Assembly (NCBI GenBank): GCA_007118555.1
Contig: SKRJ01000267.1
Location: forward strand, 1 to 20,044
Direction of reading: 5' to 3'
Origin: Anaerolineae bacterium
Lineage (GTDB): Bacteria > Chloroflexota > Anaerolineae > UBA1429
DNA: 20,044 bases
Within the stretch, counting starts at the first letter, position 1; the number at the start of each line of letters is the position of its first letter. This document shows, piece after piece, positions 13,030 through 20,044 of the stretch. Both the position numbers and the translations under genes were made by a program. The notes beneath the pieces are model-generated. The model saw nothing but the letters and a program-made list of their open reading frames with translations, was not told the origin of the DNA and did no database searches.

Positions 13030-15237
13030 TCAGCCCTCGAGCGGCACCAGACGCATGGCTGCCCGAATCAGCCCCTGGGCGGCCTCGACCGTCTCTGCCT
13101 CGGCAAAGATGCGCAAGAGCGGCTCGGTGCCCGAGAAGCGGAGCAGCACCCAGCGATCGTCGGCCAGCCGGAACTTGTGCCCGTCGTCGTGATCGACGGC
13201 GAGCACCTCGTACCCCTCCAGATGCGCGGGCTGGGCCTCGCGCAGCAGCCGGGGAAAGAGGGCCTTCATCTCTGGGGTGGCGGGCAGGTTCTTTTCCACC
13301 ATGTACAGCCACCCAATGCGCTCCTGCAGGCGGGCCCGCAGCGCCGAGATCGGCTCGCCCGTCCTCGCCAGCATCTCGACGATCAGGGCCGCGGCCAGGA
13401 TGCCGTCCTTGCCCAGCACGTGCCCCCGAATGGTCAACCCGCCGCTGCTCTCGCCGCCCAGCACGGCGTTATGGGCCTGCATGGCCGCCACCACATGCTT
13501 GAACCCTACCGGCACCTCGATGGCCTGCTGCCCCATGAGCGCCGCCAGCCTGTCCAGCATGTGGGTGGTGGCCAGGTTGCGCACCACCGGGCCCTCTTCG
13601 CCGCGCACCTCGTGCAGATACCAGTACACCAGCACCAGCAGATCGTTGATGGGCAGGAACTCGCCCTTTTCGTCCACAATGGCGATGCGGTCGGCGTCAC
13701 CATCCATCGCGAGCCCCAGATCATAGCGCCCCTCTTTGATGTGGTGGATCAACAGGCCCAAGGCCTCGATATCGGGGGCAGGCGAGTAGCCGCCAAAGAG
13801 GGGATCGCGGCGATCCCGGATGGCATCGACGCGGCAGCGCGCCTCGGTCAGGATGATGTTGATCGCTCGCTCGGCCACCCCATGCATCGGGTCGACCAGC
13901 ACGCGCAGATCGGCGCGCCGGATGGCCGCCATGTCGATCTGCGCCTCGATAGCGTCCACATAGACGTTGGTGAGATCGCGGCGTTCGATGAGACCCGCCT
14001 CGACGCCCAGCGCCTCCTCCACCTTGATGATGTCATCGGCGAACAGGCGGTTGGCCTCGGCCTGGATCTCGCCGGTCTCCTGATCCAGGAGGAGCGCGCC
14101 CTCCCGATCGAACAGCTTGACCCCGTTCCACTCGGGAGGATTATGGCTGGCCGTAAACGCCATGCCATAGGCCGCCGGCGTCACCGCCGTGGCATAGGTG
14201 ATGAGGGGTGTGGGCGCGGCGTCGTCCAGCAGCACCACGCGCACATCGTTGCCCGCCAGCACCTCGGCCGCGGCCACCGCCGCCGCATCGGACAGGAAAC
14301 GGTGGTCATAGCCGATCAGCACCCCCTGCTCTTCCTTACCGGCGCGCACCAGCCGGTTGGCGACAGCCTGTGCCAGACGCCGGACGTTGAACAGAGTGAA
14401 CCCCTCGCCGATGACCGCGCGCCAGCCGCCGGTGCCAAAGCTGATGACGTTCTCCTCTTCGAGCAGGTGGGGGCGCAGGCGTCGTTTCTGCAGGATCAAC
14501 TCGGCGGCCTCGAGATCGGCGGCGGTGTTGATACCCTGCACCTCGTCCTCGTCGGCGGTGCGGTAGCAATCCACCGCGCCGCCTTGCTCGCGCATCTTGG
14601 CCACGGCGGCGGTGAGCAGGTTGGCCCGGGGCTCGTGCTCGATGGCAAGCTCCTCCAGCGCCGCGAACAGCGGTTGCGCCTGCGCCGCATAGGCCCCCAG
14701 GTTCAGCTCGTCGATCGCCCGCTCGGCGGGGGTCGCCGCTGCCTCCTCGACCACGGCGAGCACCTTGCCCTCGCCATCGCGCACGACGCGCCCATAGGGC
14801 AGCCGGGCATCGGTGATACAGGAAAAGAGGGTCAAATCGGCGCCCTTGAGGCCGTGGCGCATGAGCAGGCCGCGCATGGAAGACTCGCGAAAGAGCGGTG
14901 TATCGCCATACAGGATCAGCAGGTGCCCCTCATAGTCGGCCATCTCTGGCGCAGCCTGCAGCACCGCATGGCCGGTGCCCAGGATCTCGCGCTGCACGAT
15001 ACAGTGATAGTCCGAGCCGATATGGTGCGCCAGAGGGCCATCGGCATCATCCACGATGACATGGATATTCTGAGGGGCCGTCAGCGCCCGCGCCAGAGCG
15101 AGCACATAGTCGATGATCGCCCGCCCCGCAAGTTCCTGGAGCGCACGGGGCGTCGGGCCGTTGTTGCCCCTCTCACCGTCAGAGGCGGCCAGGATCAGCA
15201 CCCGTAACGGCAAACGATCGGTGTCCGAATGCGTCAT
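13030..15237 (-). CDS. Nucleotidyltransferase-phosphohexomutase fusion
   Basis: The 735-residue protein joins two enzymes. Residues 10-255 are a GlmU-like nucleotidyltransferase: LILAASDGERG (14-24), QREILGTGHAVLQAAPE (82-98), LYGDTPL with the metal Asp (109-115), LPYGRV (146-151), VVEE (162-165), ELNLGAY (177-183) and VQGINTAADL (233-242). Residues 262-735 are a phosphohexomutase: TASHNPPEWNG with the phosphoserine at 364, DGDADR (512-517), GGESSGG (594-600) and the phosphate-binding RFSGTEPLLRI (700-710). Together they could make a sugar 1-phosphate and activate it to an NDP-sugar. The GlmU acetyltransferase beta-helix is absent. The signature GxGTRM...PK is altered to SDGERG...PR, so nucleotide specificity or activity of the first domain is uncertain. 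The ATG follows AAGGGGG. Confidence 0.88.
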   Translation of the reverse strand: MTHSDTDRLPLRVLILAASDGERGNNGPTPRALQELAGRAIIDYVLALARALTAPQNIHVIVDDADGPLAHHIGSDYHCIVQREILGTGHAVLQAAPEMADYEGHLLILYGDTPLFRESSMRGLLMRHGLKGADLTLFSCITDARLPYGRVVRDGEGKVLAVVEEAAATPAERAIDELNLGAYAAQAQPLFAALEELAIEHEPRANLLTAAVAKMREQGGAVDCYRTADEDEVQGINTAADLEAAELILQKRRLRPHLLEEENVISFGTGGWRAVIGEGFTLFNVRRLAQAVANRLVRAGKEEQGVLIGYDHRFLSDAAAVAAAEVLAGNDVRVVLLDDAAPTPLITYATAVTPAAYGMAFTASHNPPEWNGVKLFDREGALLLDQETGEIQAEANRLFADDIIKVEEALGVEAGLIERRDLTNVYVDAIEAQIDMAAIRRADLRVLVDPMHGVAERAINIILTEARCRVDAIRDRRDPLFGGYSPAPDIEALGLLIHHIKEGRYDLGLAMDGDADRIAIVDEKGEFLPINDLLVLVYWYLHEVRGEEGPVVRNLATTHMLDRLAALMGQQAIEVPVGFKHVVAAMQAHNAVLGGESSGGLTIRGHVLGKDGILAAALIVEMLARTGEPISALRARLQERIGWLYMVEKNLPATPEMKALFPRLLREAQPAHLEGYEVLAVDHDDGHKFRLADDRWVLLRFSGTEPLLRIFAEAETVEAAQGLIRAAMRLVPLEG

Positions 15238-15270
15238 AGTGCCCCCTTGCCGAGATGCTACAGGCCGCCG

Positions 15271-15285
15271 GGTGATGATATCACC
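15271..15285. promoter_or_regulatory. Dyad between the divergent genes, candidate operator
   Basis: GGTGAT (15271-15276) and ATCACC (15280-15285) form a perfect 15-bp dyad with a three-base centre. It lies just downstream of the minus-strand -10 (15294-15289), over the expected start point of the fusion gene. Confidence 0.4.
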
Positions 15286-15288
15286 GTT

Positions 15289-15316
15289 ATCGTAACGCCT
15301 GCGTGTACGCTGTCAA
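15289..15316 (-). promoter_or_regulatory. Promoter for the fusion gene
   Basis: On the minus strand a consensus TTGACA (15316-15311), a 16-base spacer and TACGAT (15294-15289). The start codon is about 51 bases downstream of the -10. Confidence 0.5.
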
Positions 15317-15342
15317 GGTGCGTAGCGGGTATGAACCTCGGC

Positions 15343-15371
15343 TTGCCGCGGTCGGGTCGTTATGCTAGACT
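15343..15371 (+). promoter_or_regulatory. Promoter for the dehydrogenase operon
   Basis: TTGCCG (15343-15348), a 17-base spacer and TAGACT (15366-15371) with TGC directly before it, an extended -10. It is 46 bases upstream of the ATG at 15418 and faces away from the promoter at 15289-15316. Confidence 0.6.
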
Positions 15372-15417
15372 GGCCGCAACCAGGCACCGAGCCGCAACGC
15401 CACGGGAGGCAAACACG

Positions 15418-16437
15418 ATGGCCCAGATGATGGCCTCTGTATGGACCGGGACCGAGCAGGTCGAGATGCGCCAATTGGATCGGCCGGAACCCGGCCCCGA
15501 TGAGGTGCTGATCAAGGTCGCCTATGCCGGCATCTGCGGCACCGATCTGATGATCTTTCTCGGCAAGCACCCCCGCGCCCAGGCGCCCTTGATCATGAGC
15601 CACGAGTTCGTGGGCACGGTGGCCGATCCCGGCGAGACCGATCTGGCCCCGGGCACCCATGTGGCAATCAACCCCCTGCTGAGCTGTGGCGTGTGCCACG
15701 CCTGCCGGCGGGGCGTCTCGTATGTGTGCGAAAGCCTGGGCCTGGTGGGCATTGATCGCGACGGCGGTTTCTCCGAGTATGCCGTGGTGCCCAAGCACAC
15801 GGTGCGGCCCCTGCCCCAGGCGCTGCCCCTGGCACGGGCGGCCCTCATCGAGCCGCTGGCGGTGGCCGTACACGCCGTGTGCGTCTCGGACCTCAAGGTG
15901 GGCGATCTGACCACTGTGCTGGGCGCAGGCCCTGTGGGCATCCTGACGGCCCAGATGGCGCGGCTCTCGGGCGCCCACGTCTACATATCCGAGATCAGCC
16001 CCCGGCGTCTCGGCATTGCCCGGCGGTTGGGGTTTGACGTCATTGACGCCCGCAGCGATGACCCTGTCGAGGTCGTGATGGAGGCCACTGATGGCGCAGG
16101 CACCCCCGTCGTGTTCGAGACGGCCGGCGCACAGGCGACGGTCAGCCAGGCCGGGCAGATCGCCTCAATCCTGGGGCAGATCCTGCAGGTGGGTATGCCC
16201 AAGGCGCCGCCCGCGGTCGATCTGACGCCCCTGCTCTTTCGCGAGATCGGCATCAAGCCCATTCGCGTCTATCGCGAGCAGGATTTCGACCTGGCCATCC
16301 GGCTGGCCGGGAGCGATGTCCTGCAACTCGAAGAGCCGGTGACCCACATCCTGCCCCTGCAGGAGCTGGAAAAGGGCATGCACCTGGCCCACGAGGCCAC
16401 CGATGCCTGCAAGATACTATTCTCACCAGGAGTCTGA
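15418..16437 (+). CDS. Zinc-dependent medium-chain alcohol/polyol dehydrogenase
   Basis: From the ATG at 15418 (GGAGG eight bases upstream) the protein is 339 residues, typical for sorbitol/threonine-dehydrogenase-like MDR enzymes. The catalytic zinc ligands are Cys 40 (GICGTD), His 62-Glu 63 (SHEF, where GHE is usual) and Glu 145 (IEPLAVA). The structural zinc site has all four cysteines at 90, 93, 96 and 104. The NAD(P) fold begins at GAGPVG (169-174), with a Glu at the end of strand two (YISEISPRR) that favours NAD. The substrate cannot be read from the sequence. The frame stays open to 15229, but that part precedes the promoter. It is first in a four-gene operon, six bases before the M42 peptidase gene. 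Confidence 0.9.
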   Translation: MAQMMASVWTGTEQVEMRQLDRPEPGPDEVLIKVAYAGICGTDLMIFLGKHPRAQAPLIMSHEFVGTVADPGETDLAPGTHVAINPLLSCGVCHACRRGVSYVCESLGLVGIDRDGGFSEYAVVPKHTVRPLPQALPLARAALIEPLAVAVHAVCVSDLKVGDLTTVLGAGPVGILTAQMARLSGAHVYISEISPRRLGIARRLGFDVIDARSDDPVEVVMEATDGAGTPVVFETAGAQATVSQAGQIASILGQILQVGMPKAPPAVDLTPLLFREIGIKPIRVYREQDFDLAIRLAGSDVLQLEEPVTHILPLQELEKGMHLAHEATDACKILFSPGV

Positions 16438-16443
16438 CCCCGC

Positions 16444-17544
16444 ATGAGCAACAACAGTGCGAACCATACCAAGCAAGCCCTGTTCAAGAGCCTGAAGGAA
16501 CTCACCGACCTCGACGGTGTTTCCGGTTTCGAGCACGACGTGGTGGCCTACCTGCGCGAGGCGTTTGCCGATTGCGCCGACGAGGTCACGGTAGACAGCA
16601 TGGGCAACCTGTACGCCCGCCGCCACGGGAGCGGCCCCGGGCCCCACCTGATGCTGGAGGCCCACTCGGACGAGATCGGCGCCGTGGTCAAGAGCATCGA
16701 TCCCCAGGGCTTTCTACGGATGCAGCCCCTGGGCGGCGTCTCCCCGGCGATGCTCGTAGGGCGGCGCGTGCGGGTGGGCGGGCACCTGGGCATCATCGGC
16801 GTGAAATCGGGTCACCTGCAAACCCCCGAGGAGCGCAAGAGCGTGCTGGGTGTCGAGGCCCTGTACATCGACATGGGCGTCTCGACGGACGATGAGGTGC
16901 AAGCCCTGGGCATCGAGATCGGCGACCCCATCGCCTACCATAGCCCGCTCAAGCGGCTGGCGGGCGGCGACCGCGTTACGGGCAAGGCGATCGATAACCG
17001 CATCGGCTGCGCCATCCTGCTGGAGCTGTTCCGCGAGCTGGCGAACACGACGCCCGCAGGCCCGGTGACCGCCGTGATTGCCGTGCAGGAAGAGATCGGC
17101 CTGCGGGGGGCCCGCGTGGCCGCCTATACATTACAGCCCGACTATGCCGTGGTGGTGGACACCTTTATGGCGGGCGATACACCCGACGTGGATTACTTTA
17201 CCGAGATGCCGGCGGCCATCGGCCAGGGGCCCGTGCTCCTGCTGACCAACAGCGCCCACATCGGCCATCGCGGCGTGAACCGCTATGTGCGCGAGGCCGC
17301 TCGCACGGCGGAGGTACCGCTACAGCTCGCCACCGTGGGCCAGGGCATGGCGGCCACCGACGCGGGGGCCATCTATCTGGCGCGGCGGGGCGTGCCCACG
17401 GCCGGCATCGGCTTGGCCCGGCGCTATTCCCACACACCCCTTTGCGTCCTGGACCTGAACGATGCGGCGGGCACCCAGCATCTGCTGCGGGCCCTGGTCA
17501 ACGACATGAGCAACCACACCGATCTGGGGTTCTTGTCCCAGTAG
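16444..17544 (+). CDS. M42 family metallo-aminopeptidase (glutamyl aminopeptidase/TET-like)
   Basis: M42 enzymes are cytoplasmic, di-metal, usually dodecameric aminopeptidases that trim peptides after the proteasome or Lon/Clp. The 366 residues show all expected metal and catalytic residues in order: His 74 in EAHSDEIG, Asp 184 in GKAIDNRIG, Glu 216-Glu 217 in VQEEIGLRGA, Asp 239 in VVDTFMAGDTPD, and His 330 in RRYSHTP. The loop TDAGAIYLARRGVPTAGIG is also typical. The length is near the usual 340-365. The ATG at 16444 has AGGAG before it, partly within the end of the dehydrogenase gene, so coupling is likely. Related family members can be endoglucanase-annotated, but the metal site supports a peptidase. 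Confidence 0.92.
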   Translation: MSNNSANHTKQALFKSLKELTDLDGVSGFEHDVVAYLREAFADCADEVTVDSMGNLYARRHGSGPGPHLMLEAHSDEIGAVVKSIDPQGFLRMQPLGGVSPAMLVGRRVRVGGHLGIIGVKSGHLQTPEERKSVLGVEALYIDMGVSTDDEVQALGIEIGDPIAYHSPLKRLAGGDRVTGKAIDNRIGCAILLELFRELANTTPAGPVTAVIAVQEEIGLRGARVAAYTLQPDYAVVVDTFMAGDTPDVDYFTEMPAAIGQGPVLLLTNSAHIGHRGVNRYVREAARTAEVPLQLATVGQGMAATDAGAIYLARRGVPTAGIGLARRYSHTPLCVLDLNDAAGTQHLLRALVNDMSNHTDLGFLSQ

Positions 17545-17559
17545 GAGAGACAGCGACGC

Positions 17560-19488
17560 ATGCACAGGCAGCGTGAGCGCGGCTCTGCAGGTACCGATCT
17601 GCTGCTTGGCCTGAGCCTGACCCTGGCGCTGGCCCTGATGCTGGGCGGCCTGGCCGTGCTGGGCTATGGCCGCCGGTACGCCCACCGTATCCTGCCGGGC
17701 ATCACCATTCAGGGCGTACCCGTGGGCGGCCTGCTCCGCGACGAGGCCCTGGAGCGCCTCGAGCAGGCCCTCGAGATCGATGAGCTGCCCTATCTGACCC
17801 TGCGCGGCCCCGAGGGCGAGTGGATCTATTCCACCGCGCATCTGGGGGGCTATCTGGACCTGGAGCCCGCCGTGCAAGAGGCCTGGCAACTGGGCCGTAG
17901 TGGCCTCTTTCGTCAAGAGATGATCACCCGGGCGCGCCTGCTGTGGGTGGGCTATGACATCGTCCCCGAGTTCTATCTGGAGCCAGGCCTGTCGTTGACG
18001 CCCCTGCGCCAGATCGCCCGACAGGCGGGGCGCCCCCCGCAGCAGGCCCAGGTCTGGGTGGCCGGGATGCAGGTCCTGAGCGATGCGCCCCAGGTGGGAC
18101 GCGACCTGGACATTCCCGCCAGCCAGGCCGCCATCGTCGAGGCGGTGCGCGCCGCCCTGGGCACCTCGGGCTGGAGCGCCGAGCCGGTGTGGCTGCGCAC
18201 GCGCCACAACCGCCCCCCCACCACCAGCCATTTCCCTGTCAATACCATCCCCGTGGATCTGGTCTTTCGCGAGGTAGAGCCGCCCCTGGCCGAGATCTCG
18301 GAGGCGCGTCGCCGCGCCGAGACGATCCTCAGCGGGCCGGTGACTCTGTCCTACGAGCGCCCGGCCTTTGGCCAGGGGGCGGCGATCACCGAGCTGCATA
18401 GCTGGAGCATCGATCGCGCCCAACTCAGCACCTGGCTCATCGTCGGGCGCCCCGACGAGTACACCTCGGGCGCGCCCCGCGTCGAGCTGGATCTGGGCGC
18501 GGTGCGGGCCTTTATCGAGGAGCTGGCCCAGGAGATCGAGCGGCCGCCGCGCCAGGGCCGCTATGGCTATGATCCAGAGACGGCGACGCTGAGCGTGATG
18601 GCCGTCGAGCAGTATGGCCTCGAGCTCCACATCGAGGCCGCTGTGGGCACCCTGGTCTCGGCCATCATGCATCCGGTAGAGCGCGACGTCAAGCTGCCGG
18701 TACGGGCGATCCCGCCCGCCGTCACCCACGAGCAGCTCGAGGCGCTCCTTCCGCTGGAACTGGTGGGCGTCGGCGAGACCGATTTTGCGGGCTCGACCGA
18801 GGCCCGCCTGCACAATATCGTTGTGGCGAGCAGGATGTTCGAGGGCCTGGTGGTCGCCCCCGGGGCGCGGTTCTCCATGGTGGAGCATCTGGGCCTGGTG
18901 ACCCTGGCCAACGACTATTCCGAGTCGTTGGTGATCTATGGCGACCAGACGCTGATGGGGCCGGGCGGCGGGGTCTGCCAGGTGGCCACGACCCTCTTTC
19001 GGGCGGCCTTTTGGGGCGGCTATCCCATCATCGAGCGCACGCCCCACGCCTACCGCGTGTCCTGGTACGAGCCGCCGGTGGGGCTGGATGCCGCCGTCTT
19101 TACCCCCTGGGTGGACGTCAAGTTCGACAATGACCTGGACACGCCTCTCTTGATCGTGACCGAGGTGGATCGCGCCAACGCCAAGCACTATTTCCGCTTT
19201 TATGGGCGCTCCATCGGGCGCACGGTGCGCATCGAGGGCCCCACCCTCGGGCCCACCATCCCCCCGGGCCCGGCAGTCATCGAGACCGACACGACCCTGG
19301 CGCCCGGCCAACGGGTGCGCGTAGAGAGCCCCAAGGATGGCGTCCAGGTGACCGTCTATCGTATCATCGAGATCGATGGGCGCCAGGTCGCCATGGAGCG
19401 CTTCCTGAGCGATTACCAGCCCTGGCCCGCCCGTTATCGCGAGGGTCCTACGCCTGGAGGCGAGGCCGCCTCCGGAGACGGCGGTTAG
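17560..19488 (+). CDS. VanW-family cell-envelope protein
   Basis: The 642-residue protein has one N-terminal membrane segment (about 12-36, TDLLLGLSLTLALALMLGGLAVLGY) with most of the chain predicted outside. A peptidoglycan-binding-4-like repeat follows (ILPGITIQGVPVGGLLRDEALERLEQAL), and a second one is likely around 225-400. The VanW domain is at about 411-545, with GSTEARLHNI, the hallmark PGGGVCQVATTLF (468-480) and FDNDLDTPLLI. The last 90 residues are an extended C-terminal segment ending in a Gly/Ala/Glu-rich tail. VanW domains accompany some vancomycin-resistance clusters, but their molecular function is unknown. No van genes are nearby and an envelope role is inferred. The start follows AGGAGA and lies 15 bases after the M42 gene. 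Confidence 0.9.
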   Translation: MHRQRERGSAGTDLLLGLSLTLALALMLGGLAVLGYGRRYAHRILPGITIQGVPVGGLLRDEALERLEQALEIDELPYLTLRGPEGEWIYSTAHLGGYLDLEPAVQEAWQLGRSGLFRQEMITRARLLWVGYDIVPEFYLEPGLSLTPLRQIARQAGRPPQQAQVWVAGMQVLSDAPQVGRDLDIPASQAAIVEAVRAALGTSGWSAEPVWLRTRHNRPPTTSHFPVNTIPVDLVFREVEPPLAEISEARRRAETILSGPVTLSYERPAFGQGAAITELHSWSIDRAQLSTWLIVGRPDEYTSGAPRVELDLGAVRAFIEELAQEIERPPRQGRYGYDPETATLSVMAVEQYGLELHIEAAVGTLVSAIMHPVERDVKLPVRAIPPAVTHEQLEALLPLELVGVGETDFAGSTEARLHNIVVASRMFEGLVVAPGARFSMVEHLGLVTLANDYSESLVIYGDQTLMGPGGGVCQVATTLFRAAFWGGYPIIERTPHAYRVSWYEPPVGLDAAVFTPWVDVKFDNDLDTPLLIVTEVDRANAKHYFRFYGRSIGRTVRIEGPTLGPTIPPGPAVIETDTTLAPGQRVRVESPKDGVQVTVYRIIEIDGRQVAMERFLSDYQPWPARYREGPTPGGEAASGDGG

Positions 19489-19498
19489 AGGGCGAGGC

Positions 19499-20044
19499 AT
19501 GGTATTGCAACTCGGGCTGGTGGGGCTCCCTAACGTGGGCAAGTCCACCCTGTTCAACGCCCTGACCCAGGCGGGCGCCACGGTTGCCAGCTACCCCTTT
19601 ACCACCATCGACCCCAATGTCGGCGTCGTGCCGGTGCCGGATCCGCGCCTCGATCGCATCGCCGAGATCGTTCGCCCCCAGGAAAAGGTGCCCGCCACAC
19701 TGCGCGTGGTGGATATCGCGGGCCTGGTCAGGGGCGCCAGCCACGGCGAGGGCCTGGGCAACCAGTTCCTGTCGCACATCCGCGCCGTGGATGCCATTGC
19801 CATGGTGGTGCGTTGCTTTGACGATGAGAATATCGCCCACGTAACCCCCGAGCTGGACCCGATCGAGGATATCGAGACGGTGCAACTGGAGTTGGTGCTC
19901 TCCGATCTCGAGCTGGTGGAGCGCCAGATCGAGCGCGTCAGGGGCCGCGCCAAGGCCAACCCCCGCGGGTTTGCGGACGAGCTGCAGGCGCTGGAATCGG
20001 TGGCCGAGCGGCTGCGGGCCGGCGAGATTCTGCGCCGGGCGGAC
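19499..20044 (+). CDS. ychF: Canonical YchF/OLA1 NTPase, N-terminal part (cut by window end)
   Basis: YchF is a conserved, ATP-preferring Obg-family NTPase that binds ribosomes and influences stress and translation. The visible 182 residues begin MVLQLGLVGLPNVGKSTLFNAL (P-loop 9-16). They continue with PFTTIDPNVGVVPVPDPRLD, the switch VVDIAGLVRGASHGEGLGNQFL and VVRCFDDENIAHV, and end in the helical insertion (LVLSDLELVERQIERVRGRA). All are standard for the family. The NxxE motif and TGS domain lie beyond the window. The ATG at 19499 follows a GAGGGCGAGG stretch and is 10 bases after the VanW-gene stop, so the gene is cotranscribed with it. Confidence 0.95.
   Translation, partial: MVLQLGLVGLPNVGKSTLFNALTQAGATVASYPFTTIDPNVGVVPVPDPRLDRIAEIVRPQEKVPATLRVVDIAGLVRGASHGEGLGNQFLSHIRAVDAIAMVVRCFDDENIAHVTPELDPIEDIETVQLELVLSDLELVERQIERVRGRAKANPRGFADELQALESVAERLRAGEILRRAD

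Noticed and set aside
13177..15207. 676-codon open frame on the plus strand opposite the fusion gene
   Set aside because: It mirrors the fusion gene's codon structure and shows no domain. The minus-strand protein carries all phosphohexomutase and nucleotidyltransferase motifs.
17320..19581. 753-codon open frame on the minus strand opposite the VanW gene
   Set aside because: It is longer than the VanW gene but has antisense composition (His/Gly/Leu/Arg) and no recognisable motif. It also crosses the boundaries of three real plus-strand genes.

Overview
The window is about 20 kb of GC-rich bacterial chromosome with dense, mostly housekeeping genes and no visible mobile element, CRISPR array, tRNA or rRNA. 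Gene content and style suggest a member of the Chloroflexota, for example an Anaerolineae-like lineage. The evidence is a nusA-ylxR-infB-rbfA-nrnA-truB operon without ylxQ, a VanW-family protein next to an M42 peptidase, and a secreted protein with a 'WTTETEIDNLGF' domain. This assignment is inference from style, not from a marker gene search.

Region 1 (1-7100) is a minus-strand translation/RNA operon running nusA, ylxR, infB, rbfA, nrnA (DHH/DHHA1 phosphoesterase), truB. It has its own sigma70-like promoter at 7079-7107. The short leader contains an intrinsic-terminator-like hairpin before nusA, an arrangement that fits attenuation. A 301-base stretch between ylxR and infB holds no recognisable gene. 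The tail of an unidentified plus-strand gene (1-141) converges on truB.

Region 2 (7150-7960) is a minus-strand pair: a CsoR-family metal or sulfur sensor with a complete Cys-His-Cys ligand set, followed by thioredoxin. It has a strong promoter, a dyad at the presumed transcription start and a terminator after trxA.

Region 3 (7960-13028) is on the plus strand. It holds an intergenic segment that looks less GC-rich than its neighbours and carries a perfect 20-bp palindrome. Next come a secreted two-domain protein with a proline-rich tail, a structured 413-base gap, and a membrane-anchored SPFH/prohibitin protein. Then follow a divergent PRPP-synthetase homologue and a divergent YchF-family paralogue. 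Several of these genes have a convincing promoter of their own.

Region 4 (13030-15237, minus) is one long gene that fuses a GlmU-like nucleotidyltransferase to a phosphohexomutase. It converges with the YchF paralogue with one base between the stop codons. It diverges from Region 5 (15343-20044, plus), a tight operon of a zinc alcohol dehydrogenase, an M42 aminopeptidase, a VanW-family envelope protein and canonical ychF, cut by the window end. The window therefore holds two YchF-family genes about 6.5 kb apart, one canonical and one divergent.

The best candidates for something new are the attenuator-like nusA leader, the nucleotidyltransferase-mutase fusion with an altered signature, the divergent YchF and PRPP-synthetase homologues, and the undescribed operator-like palindromes. 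I see no clear novel defence or mobile system.
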